Shown: positions 31,646 through 41,661 of the stretch, piece by piece | Position numbering within the stretch: the stretch's first letter is position 1 | Layout of the letters: each line of letters begins with the position of its first letter | Assembly (NCBI GenBank): GCA_001606155.1 | Contig: LODT01000013.1 | Span: 310,001-374,000 of the forward strand | Direction of reading: 5' to 3' | DNA: 64,000 bases | From: Tieghemostelium lacteum | Lineage: Eukaryota; Evosea; Eumycetozoa; Dictyosteliales; Raperosteliaceae | Made by a program: the position numbers and the translations under genes | The notes under the pieces: generated by a model | Database searches by the model: none | Seen by the model: only the letters and a program-made list of their open reading frames with translations | What the model was told of the DNA's origin: nothing

Positions 31646-32425
31646 TTATTTCCTAGATTTTCTTTTTTTTGAAACATGTCTTTTACCAAACTTTTCGGTT
31701 TCTTCCATGATCTTATTTGATTTGGTTTCAATGTAATCTAAAAGTTGTTCGTTTTGAAGTATATCACCAAGAGTACCTTGTTTCTTTTGTTTGTTTGTAA
31801 ATCTATTATAGTAATCGACATTGCTATCTTGAAAAGTACCAATTTCAAAGTGTTTAGGTAGTTTACTAGATACAGATTCCTTGTTGAAACCCCTAGTTGG
31901 ATCTGTAAATCTCTGTAAATTTATGAGTTTTGCTTCTAATTTCATCTGATCTGTTACACCACCTGATCCTATACCTCCCCATTTAATAGTTTCCTTATCA
32001 ATAGGTTTTGTTTTTTCTTTAGTCTCTAGTAATGATTGGTTTTCATTTACCAATTTAATCTTCTTTTTAATTCTGTCTAATTTGTCAGGTATAGCAGATT
32101 CAAAGTCTTTTTGTGAGACTTTATTAATCTCGCTCTTTAAAATATTATTTTTTTCTAATCTTTAGGATTGCGATATCAAATTTTAAATATTAGATCATTT
32201 AGATGATATATTAGTATACTAAAGAATATAGTATATTACTTACAATTTTTGTTGATTCACTAATTTTGTTATGTGAGTAGCTGCATTCTTTGCTAATCTG
32301 TCTATTAGTTTATATTCGTTTTCAAATTCCTCGGATAATTCAAATTCCTCTCCTTTATCTGTACTTTTAAATAAAGCATCATTGTCCAATCCTAAAACAT
32401 CATTTTCAGTAACATTCGATGTCAT
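31646..32425 (-). CDS. fcf2: Fcf2/DNTTIP2-like pre-rRNA processing protein
   Basis: Exon 1 (32425-32244) and exon 2 (32159-31646), joined across an 84-nt intron with an A-rich CCTAAAG acceptor, give 231 residues. The C-terminal Fcf2 domain is recognisable in its order: WGGIGSGGVTDQMKLEAKLINL, FTDPTRGFNK, LPKHFEIGTFQDSNVDYYN, then KKQGTLGDILQNEQLLDYI and a basic tail KRHVSKKRKSRK. The N-terminus is acidic and helical. Fcf2 acts in the nucleolus at early 35S pre-rRNA cleavages within the small-subunit processome. The family match rests on the LPKxFxIGT and TLxDxLL blocks. The gene is tail to tail with DNAJC2, with about 75 bp between the stop codons. Confidence 0.85.
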
Positions 32426-32639
32426 AATTTGTATCGTTTTTTTGAAATAAATAAAAATATTTTTTTTTGAAATCTATTTCTACAAATTTTGAATACGAAT
32501 AAATTTATAATTCCATTTCTTGAACATCTGAATTTAAATCTGTATAGAGATATACTTCAAGGTAATGAAAATGTACACCTTGAAAATAATTATATTTCAT
32601 ATTTAGTTTAACTATTTTATATAATTTATTGAAGTTGAA

Positions 32640-33875
32640 ATGTTAAGATTAGAGGTTTTGTCCAAACATTTTAAATTTGAAACGAAACCCAAAATTATTA
32701 ATACATTTAGTATCAATGAAGAAATTCAAATTATTGAATATCAAAATGGTTGCAGAAAATTTGTTTTAAACAAACAAAAAGATTTAAATGCTATAAACCT
32801 CAACATTTTAACCAACTTTTTGAAATTATTACACAAATACAGAGACGATCCAAAATGTAAAATTGTGGTGTTTACATCCAAAGTGAAAAATCATTTTTCT
32901 ACTGGTGGTGATTTAAAAGCTTTTTTTTGCCACGAATATGATAAACGTTATTTCGATGATGGTTACACCTTTTTTAGAAGAATTGCTGCTCTGGATTACC
33001 TCGTTCATAATTTCCCAAAACCAATTGTATCATTGATTAATGGTTCTATCATTGGGTCTGGTTTATCAATAAGTTTACACTGTCGTTTCTCAGTAATCAC
33101 CGAAAATGCAAAGTTTTCAATGCCAGAGAACTATGTTGGTTTAGTTCCTGACAATGGATGCAGTTATCTATTAAGTCCAACAAAGTCTGTTGGTCTTTAT
33201 ATGGTTTTAACGGGTGGCAGAATTAATTACCAAGATATGATTGAAATGAATTTACCTTCTCATTTCTGTCAAGAAAAACTTCTTAATGCTCTCGAACAAG
33301 AGTTAATAACCAGTTTTGAAATTGAAAAGCATGAAGATGTTGATTTAATTTTAAGGAAATATTGTATACCAAAAGTTTTAGTAAGTGTTTCCGAAGGTGT
33401 AACTGTAAAGAACAGAGCCCTTATTGAAAGATGCTTTAATTGGAATTTTAAAACATTTGCTGAGGTACATCAACAATTAACAAAAGAATCGGAAAATGAT
33501 CAATTAGATGAAGGTAGCAGAAAGATTGTATTCAATTCCTTAATGGCTATTGAATTGGTTTGTCCTTTAAGTTTAATGACAAGTTTTGAATTAATTCATA
33601 GAGCTGAAGGAAAACCACTAAGAGAATGTTTAATCAATGAGGTGAGATCTAATGTTCATATGGGCATTAGAAGGGATATTCAAGAGGGAATAAAAAGGGG
33701 ACTTTTTGATAAATATTATCAACCTCAATTTGATCCACCAACATATCAAAATGTTACTACCAAAATGGTGGAATTCAATCTATCACCAATTTCTCAAATC
33801 ATTTCTTTTGAAAATGGGGACGACACTCTAATTACAAGAGCTTTGGATTCGTATGGGGAAGAAATTTACTTATAA
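32640..33875 (+). CDS. 3-hydroxyisobutyryl-CoA hydrolase-like protein (crotonase fold)
   Basis: A single-exon gene of 411 residues. It has the ECH_2/HIBCH layout: FVLNKQKDLNAINLNIL, FSTGGDLKAFF (86-96), GSIIGSGLSISLHCRFSVIT, then FSMPENYVGLVPDNGCSYLL with the likely catalytic Glu163 and Asp171, and the C-terminal HIBCH helices (CPLSLMTSFELIHRAEGK). Classical HIBCH hydrolyses 3-hydroxyisobutyryl-CoA in mitochondrial valine breakdown. This copy departs from the family at the oxyanion loop, where IGSGLS replaces the usual MGGGVG. Activity or substrate may therefore differ. A targeting peptide is plausible in the first 20 residues but not clear. Confidence 0.88.
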   Translation: MLRLEVLSKHFKFETKPKIINTFSINEEIQIIEYQNGCRKFVLNKQKDLNAINLNILTNFLKLLHKYRDDPKCKIVVFTSKVKNHFSTGGDLKAFFCHEYDKRYFDDGYTFFRRIAALDYLVHNFPKPIVSLINGSIIGSGLSISLHCRFSVITENAKFSMPENYVGLVPDNGCSYLLSPTKSVGLYMVLTGGRINYQDMIEMNLPSHFCQEKLLNALEQELITSFEIEKHEDVDLILRKYCIPKVLVSVSEGVTVKNRALIERCFNWNFKTFAEVHQQLTKESENDQLDEGSRKIVFNSLMAIELVCPLSLMTSFELIHRAEGKPLRECLINEVRSNVHMGIRRDIQEGIKRGLFDKYYQPQFDPPTYQNVTTKMVEFNLSPISQIISFENGDDTLITRALDSYGEEIYL

Positions 33876-33940
33876 AAAATACACTAATCTCTAAAGAGAT
33901 CTATTGATATCTATTTAAAAATCAAATTAATAAATTTATT

Positions 33941-35860
33941 TTAAAATGAAAGCATTGTAATTATGAGTAAAAGTACAGTTAGTGTAATTGATGTGTGTAG
34001 TTTAATTGAGAAGGAAGGTATTTCTTCACTATTTGGTAGTGCAGAGCAATCTGGAGTTTGATTGAATTCAGCTTCACATGTACATTTACCAGTATCATAA
34101 TCACATGATCCATGAGAAGAACAATTATTTGGACATGCTTTACCTAGTAAATAGGTATATAATATTGTAGGTGGTGTATTGGTATCACTTATTACAACTG
34201 AATCTTTAGATTGAACATCTTGTGGAAGATCACATACAACAGTATCAACAGCACCAGTATCAATATCAAAATTACAATTTAAATATTGACCATTGATGGA
34301 TGCAAACATAAATGTCTGTGAATAAAAGTCTTGACCTGTAACTGTAAATGTTGTTTTATCTTGAGATACTGTGATATTGGATACTGTTGGTTTTTTGAAT
34401 AAATAGAATTGAGCTTCACCCTTGTGATCTGAATATTGAACCAAAACAGTCAATTTGGAATATGGAGTTAAATTCTTACCTGAGGAATCAATAGTACATA
34501 TCAATTGAGTTGAATTTATAAATTCAGTAGTATCACAATTTAGATTACCAATTTTGACAAACAAATAATCATTGGTAAAGTTAGTACCGGTGATTGTAAA
34601 TGTAAGTGCACCCAAAGTAAATGGAGTAGGTTGAACTGATGATACTATGACTTTTGAAGCTGTGCAATCTGAACCATCGTAACCTGGGTTACAGGCACAT
34701 ACAGCTCCATTACAAACACCATTTCCAGAACATGTAGTATCAGGATTGCAAAATGATTTAAATTGTGTATAGTATATAGTACCAGATGGAGCAACCACAA
34801 AGACTTTTCCATTATCAATTGTAATTGGATAGCTATAAGCTGACAATGTGCCATTGTCAACAGTCTCTTGATCTACCCAATACAATTCCTGAGCATTACC
34901 ATTGATATCAACAGCAGCAATACCTAATTGATTTTGAGCATTATAAACTGTAAATATAGCTAACTTAATATCTTGATCGTATACACCATTGATGCAACCC
35001 ATAGTCTCATTACCAATTTGATAAGTACCATTGGTACTAAGACCACCTTCGTTAGTGTAACTTATAACCTCCAAATAAGCTTTATTGGATTGAATGGAGC
35101 ACATGTATATTCTTCCACTAGATGCATCTGGTAATCCCACAATTTTATTTGCAGAATTTTGGAAATAGCTAAACCCTAAATCTTCAAATGGATTGGCTAA
35201 ATATACTTTGGTAGCTGCTGAGAAAAACTCAAAAGCCTCACCATCATAATTAAGGAAATACAATGGACTGGTTGTAGCCAAATTTTGAGTTCTGTTTGGT
35301 GAACCTGACAATTGGTAGCTGGTGTCAACAGGGTAGTACAATAACTGAACATAACTAGTACCAGCAGGTTGAATGATATTGAATACAACCTGGCATGTAG
35401 AATCACCAAAATTCCCTCCAACGATGGTGGTTAAGAATTGGTATCCTGTGGTTTTACTAGCGAATTGTCTACGTTGAAATGTTGGTGATTGACCTGCAAG
35501 TCTCATATATACCAACTCATTTTCAGTAACTATCAATACATTAGTTCCATATACACCTAATCCTAAAATATTGGTGGATTGTAAGTTGGGTATCAATGTA
35601 TTTGATAATGTCCATGATTGTGTTGGTACATTCTCTGAAGCTGATAATAGTGTGCTAAATGTATACTGGTAGATAGTACTACCAATGTGAGTAAATAGTG
35701 TGGTTGGAGAGACTAAAGCTGAGAATTTAGCTTTATTCAGTGCAGCTGGAGAGCCACCACTCGCAATCAAGAGTGTTGTGCTTCCAGGGTTAGAAAAAAT
35801 GCTCCCTGATACTATACTACAATACACTAAAACTAATATTACAAATAATTGAATCTTCAT
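33941..35860 (-). CDS. Secreted or GPI-anchored surface protein with EGF and IPT/TIG domains
   Basis: A single-exon gene of 639 residues. A signal peptide (1-19, ending in VSG) is followed by about 340 residues of beta-strand-rich sequence, possibly a propeller. Next come an EGF-like module (CSGNGVCNGAVCACNPGYDG), IPT/TIG-like domains (VSSVQPTPFTLGALTFTITG and the following PTVSNITVSQDKTTFTVTG), and a second EGF module (NNCSSHGSCDYDTGKCTCE). The C-terminus ends in a short polar stretch and then a hydrophobic run (ITLTVLLLIITMLSF) without a charged tail, as in GPI-anchored proteins. Dictyostelids have large sets of EGF/IPT surface proteins used in cell recognition. I cannot name the orthologue. 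Confidence 0.82.
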   Translation of the reverse strand: MKIQLFVILVLVYCSIVSGSIFSNPGSTTLLIASGGSPAALNKAKFSALVSPTTLFTHIGSTIYQYTFSTLLSASENVPTQSWTLSNTLIPNLQSTNILGLGVYGTNVLIVTENELVYMRLAGQSPTFQRRQFASKTTGYQFLTTIVGGNFGDSTCQVVFNIIQPAGTSYVQLLYYPVDTSYQLSGSPNRTQNLATTSPLYFLNYDGEAFEFFSAATKVYLANPFEDLGFSYFQNSANKIVGLPDASSGRIYMCSIQSNKAYLEVISYTNEGGLSTNGTYQIGNETMGCINGVYDQDIKLAIFTVYNAQNQLGIAAVDINGNAQELYWVDQETVDNGTLSAYSYPITIDNGKVFVVAPSGTIYYTQFKSFCNPDTTCSGNGVCNGAVCACNPGYDGSDCTASKVIVSSVQPTPFTLGALTFTITGTNFTNDYLFVKIGNLNCDTTEFINSTQLICTIDSSGKNLTPYSKLTVLVQYSDHKGEAQFYLFKKPTVSNITVSQDKTTFTVTGQDFYSQTFMFASINGQYLNCNFDIDTGAVDTVVCDLPQDVQSKDSVVISDTNTPPTILYTYLLGKACPNNCSSHGSCDYDTGKCTCEAEFNQTPDCSALPNSEEIPSFSIKLHTSITLTVLLLIITMLSF

Positions 35861-36035
35861 ATGTTAAGCAAATGCAATGAATAATTAAATTTTAAAATAA
35901 AAAAAAATGTTTTAGAATTCTAAATCTATAAATATACCTAATGAAATATGAAACGCCGCAAAAAATGGGTGTCAAAAAATTGTGTTAAATAAATATCTTC
36001 AAATGAATTAGTTTAATTTAGACTAATAAGATTAA

Positions 36036-37144
36036 TTAATCAAAGAGACCACCCTTTGTTCTGGATTTCTGAGATGAGATATAACTATCTAAATCAAAAT
36101 CAGAATTTAATTTGGATTCAGAGGAGTTTGAAGGACCTCCAAATAAGTCATCGTCAATACCATCGTTTTCAGTGAAGGTTTTAGATTTGGTGTTACTAGT
36201 TGGTTTCTTTGAGGAGGATTTAAAAATATCATCATCATTGTCATCATCTGCAAATACTAATTTTGATTCTTTCTTTTTTGTTGGTTTCTTTTCAAGTTCA
36301 GATATATTTATGGAATCAAATGAGAGATCTTCTCCGTCATCTTCAAATTCCAATTTCTTTTTACCCTTGTTAGTGTTACCAAATAATGAATCTTCATCTA
36401 ATAGATCTTTCTTTGGTTGTTGTGGTTTTGATGTTTTAACTTCCATTGGTTTAATTTCTTCTTTTGGAAGATCATTAGATGGTTTCTCTACTGCAGGTTG
36501 TGGTTTAACTTGTTCAACTGGTTTAGGTACTGGTTTTGGTTGTTCTACAACAACAGGCTTAACCTGTTCAACTGGTTTAAGTACTGGTTTAGGTTGTTCT
36601 ACTACAACAGGTTTAACCTGTTCAACTGGTTTAGGTGGTGATTTGACAACAGGTTGAACTTCCTCCTCATCGCTTTCATCTTGATTTGCTAATCTTGATA
36701 ATGGGTCTGTACCTTTTGGTATATTATTTGGATCAAAAGTTCTAGCTTGTTCTCTTTCTTTAGTTGAAACTTCTTCCCCATCTAGAATTAATAAAGTGGG
36801 TATATAATGTAAAACAGTTAATCTGTATCCAGATTGTTTAGTTACTGGATTACCAGTAAGATTCAAATCAGTTATAGCAGGTAAATCAAAAAATCCTTTA
36901 ATGTGACGAATCAATTGAAATCTATTTCCTTTTAAATCTAATTTCTTTAGGTTTTTCAGTCTGGCAAAGGAGGCACAGTCACTGAAACCCATAGATTCCA
37001 ATGACAATTCATCAACGGTGTTTATATCTACTTTCTAAAATACCATCTCTTAATTAATATTCCAAAAATTCATCAATATAATTATATACCTATAGTTTAT
37101 ACCTTTCCTAATTTTGAACTTAAAGTCTCTGGTGTCAATTTCAT
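36036..37144 (-). CDS. Leucine-rich repeat protein with acidic and repetitive C-terminal tail
   Basis: Exon 1 (37144-37103, MKLTPETLSSKLGK) and exon 2 (37034-36036) give 346 residues. The first 100 residues are a small LRR domain with an LRRcap-like end: SFARLKNLKKLDLKGNRF, DLPAITDLNLTGNPV and YRLTVLHYIPTLLILDGEEV. That arrangement is shared with U2A-prime, ANP32 and several dynein-arm or cytosolic LRR proteins. The rest is a proline, lysine and acidic tail with a tandem 18-residue repeat and DLFGG-like motifs near the end. Such DLFG-like sites may bind trafficking adaptors, though I do not claim that. No specific family is assigned. Confidence 0.75.
36513..36633 (-). repeat. 54-bp coding minisatellite in the LRR protein gene
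   Basis: Units start at 36513, 36567 and 36621 (a partial third). Each full unit encodes 18 residues of the type KPVEQVKPVVVEQPKPV. The copies differ by only a few bases. Confidence 0.85.
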
Positions 37145-37561
37145 TGTTGTCTGTGTCAAAAGATATTCAAATAAATTCTGCAGAAATGAAAAATTAAAAA
37201 ATAAAAATTATTCTTAGATTTTAGCGAACCCAGGATATTTAATTTCATCTAAAATGTTAAATATACTATCACCTATTTTCACAATATCTATAGTCTAGTT
37301 TATGAATAATTGTAATTTTTATAGTTATCACTTTTTTACATTTAGAGCTTTTTTATACTATTATCTGTTTAAATAGTATAAATTAACATTTTAAGAATCG
37401 ATATTTGTTAATGTAGTATTGTGAAATATGAAAACTTTTAAAATGAAGTTTTTTAATTTCTTCATAAATTCTTTGATTTGTTGAATCACCAACTTCAAAT
37501 CAAAAAAAAATTTAATTTTATTTTTTTTTTATTTTTTTTTAATTTATAATAATATAAAAAA
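37145..37561. other. Divergent intergenic region, LRR gene / thioredoxin-UBX gene
   Basis: About 415 bp. The right end (37500-37561) consists almost only of A and T runs directly before the start codon, as is common upstream of dictyostelid genes. No other feature was recognised. Confidence 0.45.
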
Positions 37562-39253
37562 ATGTCAAAGGTTAAAGTATTAGTAGATGGTCAATTAAAT
37601 TCAGAATTGGCAAGCGCTGGAAAGAAACTAGTAGCTGTAGATTATACTGCAAAATGGTGTGGACCATGTCATGCAATCTCACCAATTTTTGAACAATTAA
37701 GCAGTCAACATCCAGATGTTGTCTTCTTAAAAGTTGATGTAGATGAATGTAAAGTGGGTATTAAACTGTGGATAGATAGGTTATGAAATGGAATAGTATA
37801 ATTAATTGTTATTTTATATTGAAAATTTCAGGAAACTACAAGACAAAATCAAATTACAGCAATGCCAACATTCCAATTTTATATAGAAAAGAAATTAGTT
37901 CACCAATTTCAAGGTGCTGATCAGAATCAATTAAAGAGTTCAATTACTAAATTTAAGCCAAACTTGTCATTTACAACACAGGGTAATGCACTTGGTGGTG
38001 GTGGAGGTGGAGGTATGACATACCAACAACGTCTAGATGATTTACAAAACAAACAAAATCAAATGTCACAACAGAGCCAACAAACATCAACACCAATCCC
38101 ATCTCAAGTCTCTGGTGGAACAACATCAAGACCAACATTGAAATTGGGACAGACTAATGAGCAACCTGATCCAGTAATGTTGAAGGAACTCTTGGAAATG
38201 GGGTTCCCAGAGAACAGATGTAAAAAGGCTTTGGTAATGGTAAAGAACTCCAGTTCTCAAAATGCTATGGATTGGATATTTGAACATATGGATAACCCTG
38301 ATATTGACGATCCTCTCCCTGGTATGACTGATAGCAGTACAACCGCTGCTACTACACCTTCAGCTAGTACCACAACTCCAATGGATACTGATAAACCATC
38401 CTCTACAACTACCACTACAACCTCCACAACTACAGCAGCTAGTAATCCTGAGGAATTAGTTGTACATAATGCCAGATGTGATATCTGTAAAGAACAAATT
38501 ATTGGAATTAGATATAAGTGTAAGACATGTCCTGACTATGATCTATGTCAGACTTGTAAGGATTCTGGTAAACATCCAGTTGAACATGAGTTCCAATCCT
38601 TTGATAAAGATATTGAAAACTATCAAATGACACCAGAAGAGAAAGCTCTGGCTAAAAAGAGATTGGATGAAAAGGTTCAACAAATTAGAAAACAAAAAAT
38701 GGAACAAGAGGCCAAAGATGAGATTGATAGAGAAATCAATAGAAGAAATAATGGTAAATCTCAACAAGATGCTGTAACTAAATGGAAAGAAGATCAAGCC
38801 AAGAGGGAACAAGAAAAACTTAGAAAAGAAAAGGAAGCTGATAGAATTGCCAAAGAGAGAATCAAAAAGAAACTTGAACAAGATAAATTGGAAAGAATTG
38901 CAAAGAAGCAGGCTTCATCTAATGCCAATGCTACCACTCCAACTGTAACACCAACTCCAACTCCAACACTAACTCCAACACTAACTCCAACAGCACAACC
39001 AGTAGTTTCTAAAACCTATACTGAATCTAATATTCAAGTTAAACTTTTAGATGGAAGCACTGTTAAAGGTGTTTTCCCAATCAGTGCAACTCTTCAAGAT
39101 GTCTATACCTATGTTCAAAATAATTCTACTCAAACTGTATTTTCATTAGCCAATTCCTATCCAAGAAAGATTTATACCAAAGATGAATTGAAAACTACTA
39201 CTTTAGAATCTGCTGGTTTGGTACCTTCTGGAACACTTCTTTCTTCAAAATAA
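37562..39253 (+). CDS. Thioredoxin-UBA-ZZ-UBX fusion protein
   Basis: Exons 37562-37753 and 37832-39253 (78-nt intron) give 537 residues. Residues 1-105 are a thioredoxin with the redox pair Cys33-Cys36 in KWCGPC and the cis-proline in AMPTF (76). A Gln-rich linker leads to a UBA domain (about 178-218, [18 protein letters not shown]) and a Thr/Ser linker. A ZZ-type zinc finger follows (about 275-320, [18 protein letters not shown] and YDLCQTCKD), then a charged coiled coil of about 100 residues and a C-terminal UBX domain ([18 protein letters not shown] to the end). UBA and UBX suggest a shuttle that links ubiquitylated clients to Cdc48/p97, as in UBXN1. The thioredoxin and ZZ parts would add redox or peptide-recognition functions. 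The whole combination is unusual. Confidence 0.93.
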
Positions 39254-39402
39254 TATTATATTATACATAAAAATACATCCTTTAGTTCATCTTACAAAAA
39301 AAACCTTTCGTAAACGCAATTAAATTAAATTTTAATTTTTTTTTTAATTTAATTTGGATCTGTTCACCACATTTGTTTATTGGGTTCTAAGACACTATAA
39401 CA

Positions 39403-41543
39403 ATGGCAAATCGATACAATAGTATAAATAGTAGTGATGAAGATGAAAATATTTTAATTAACATTAATACCAGTCAAGACAGTACAGGTTACAATCTTCA
39501 TGAGGATTTAAAAGAAAAAGATAAAAAGCAAAAAGAATTTGAAATCATTAGTAAGGATAATAAATTAGATAGAAAGTTCTTTCAGAGATTTTATATAATT
39601 ATCAAGATACTGTTTAGTGTACCTACAATCCCAGTAGCATTAGTAATTTTCATATTTGGTTTAGCTGTTGGACAGACTTATGTATCACAATTTACTGGTG
39701 TTCTGTTGTCTAATGTATATGGCTCTTTTACAACTGGTGACAGACCACTATTTGTATCCTCAATCATTAAGGGATTTATATTTATAGGTTTAAGTGCTCT
39801 ATTTGATTCCAGTATAAAATTTATAGTTTCTATTCTGTCATGGAGATGGAGAAAGATATTGTGTCTGGCTATACAAGACCAATATTTTAAGAACAATGTC
39901 TATTATAAAATCATTGCATTCAACGACAAAGTTGATAACCCAGATCAGAGAATTACATCTGATATAGATCAATTTACATCACTTTTAGGTACTATTATAA
40001 GTCAATGTATAACTGCTCCAATGGTAGTAATCTATTACACTTATTTGACATTAAAATCAATGGATTGGTATGCTCCAGTCATTGTATATGCTTATTTCTT
40101 TTTAGGCTATTTTGTCAATAAATTAGTAATGTCTCCTATGGTTAGTATAAACTTTTTCCAAGATAAACTGGAAGGTGATTTCAGATATCTTCACCAAAGA
40201 ATTAGAAATTTTGCTGAAGCTATTGCTCTCCAAAATCTCTCAAAAGACTCTCAATCTGAACAAGAACTAGTCGAAGAAGAAAAAGCTAAAAAACATTTCC
40301 AAACACTTCTTGAAAATAAGAGAAAAGTCATCTTTTGGCAATACGGTTTAAATAGTAAGTATTTATTATAACATTCAATTATAATAATATTACATTTTAT
40401 TAATAATAACATCACATTAGCTGCATCCGATCTATTTACATATTTATCACCATGTGTTAACTATCTGATTATTGCAATTCCATTATTTTTTATGGGTACA
40501 GTTGAGTCAATACCTGCTGCTAGTGTTACTATAGTTTGTATCTTCCAAAGACAAGTAAATTTAATATTTAATATTTATACTACTTTTAAATTTTATAGCA
40601 ATCATATAATTGTATTATGTTAGCAAGTGGTTTTAGTCAATATATAAATGTTTCAAGTAGTGTATCTGATCTAGCTGGTTACATCTCAAGAATTTCAACA
40701 ATGATTGAAGTATGTAATGGTTTGGAATCTAATAAAAAAGTAGATGATCTTAGTAATGGTAAAGAACCTTTGGTTCATGAAAATGAAAAAATTGGTGAGA
40801 TGACTATTAACCAAAATTCTGATTCTGTTCATCTCAAAGAACTCTCTTATTTCACTCCAAAAGGTTCACTTTTATATTCAAGTATGTATTTTAAAGTTTC
40901 AATATACTATAGAATTAGATATTAACTATTATTTTGTAATATAGATATATCAGTTTTAATTGAAAGAGGAAAAGATTTATTAATTATGGGACCTAGTGGC
41001 AGTGGTAAGAGTTCATTGGTAAAGATTATCAATGGTCTTTGGCCATTTTTTACAGGGAGTATTGATAAACCATCAAATGAGCATCTATTTCTATTACCAC
41101 AGTTACCATATTTGATATTTGGTAGTTTAGAAGAACAGATATTGTATCCTTATTCTAAAAGTCAAAGAAGAATTCCTGAACAAGACCTATGGAATCTATT
41201 TAAACTTTTAGATATTCAATATCTATTGTTAAGAGAGAAATCAATTAAAGACAGTAACCAAGTCAATGATATGACTCACAATTGGTTAAATCAATTGTCA
41301 CCTGGTGAACAACAATTGATATCCATACTACGTCTTATCTATCATAAACCAATATTTGCATTGTTGGATGAAAGCACTTCATCAGTACCACAATACATTG
41401 AAAAGAATATTTATAATCTACTAAAGAGTTTTAGTATCACCGCTATATCCATTGGTCATAGAATGTCACTCATACCACTCCACAGTAATCTCTTAACATT
41501 TGATGAAGACAAAAATTGGAAAGTTGAAGCAATTAATAAATGA
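39403..41543 (+). CDS. ABC half-transporter, subfamily D (peroxisomal/lysosomal, ABCD4-like)
   Basis: Four exons (39403-40354, 40421-40554, 40599-40881, 40945-41543) give 655 residues. A membrane domain of the ABC_membrane_2 type contains SWRWRKILCLAIQDQYFKNNVYYKI, DNPDQRITSDIDQFTS and the EAA-like FAEAIALQNLSKDSQSE. The nucleotide-binding domain has Walker A MGPSGSGKSSLVKI, a Q-loop (LPQLPYLIFG), signature LSPGEQQ and Walker B FALLDESTSS. The signature begins LSPGE rather than LSGGQ, as in the D family. ABCD proteins move very-long-chain acyl-CoAs or, for ABCD4, cobalamin. The substrate is not known here. The 44-nt second intron is among the shortest in the window. Confidence 0.9.
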
Positions 41544-41661
41544 ATTACCTCAACTTGAGTTTTATTATTTCAAGTTGAACACCAAAAAATTACACCAAAT
41601 TCTTATTTAATATTTCTTGCTTTACTATATTTATTCAAAGTGTTTATTAAAAAATATCAAA

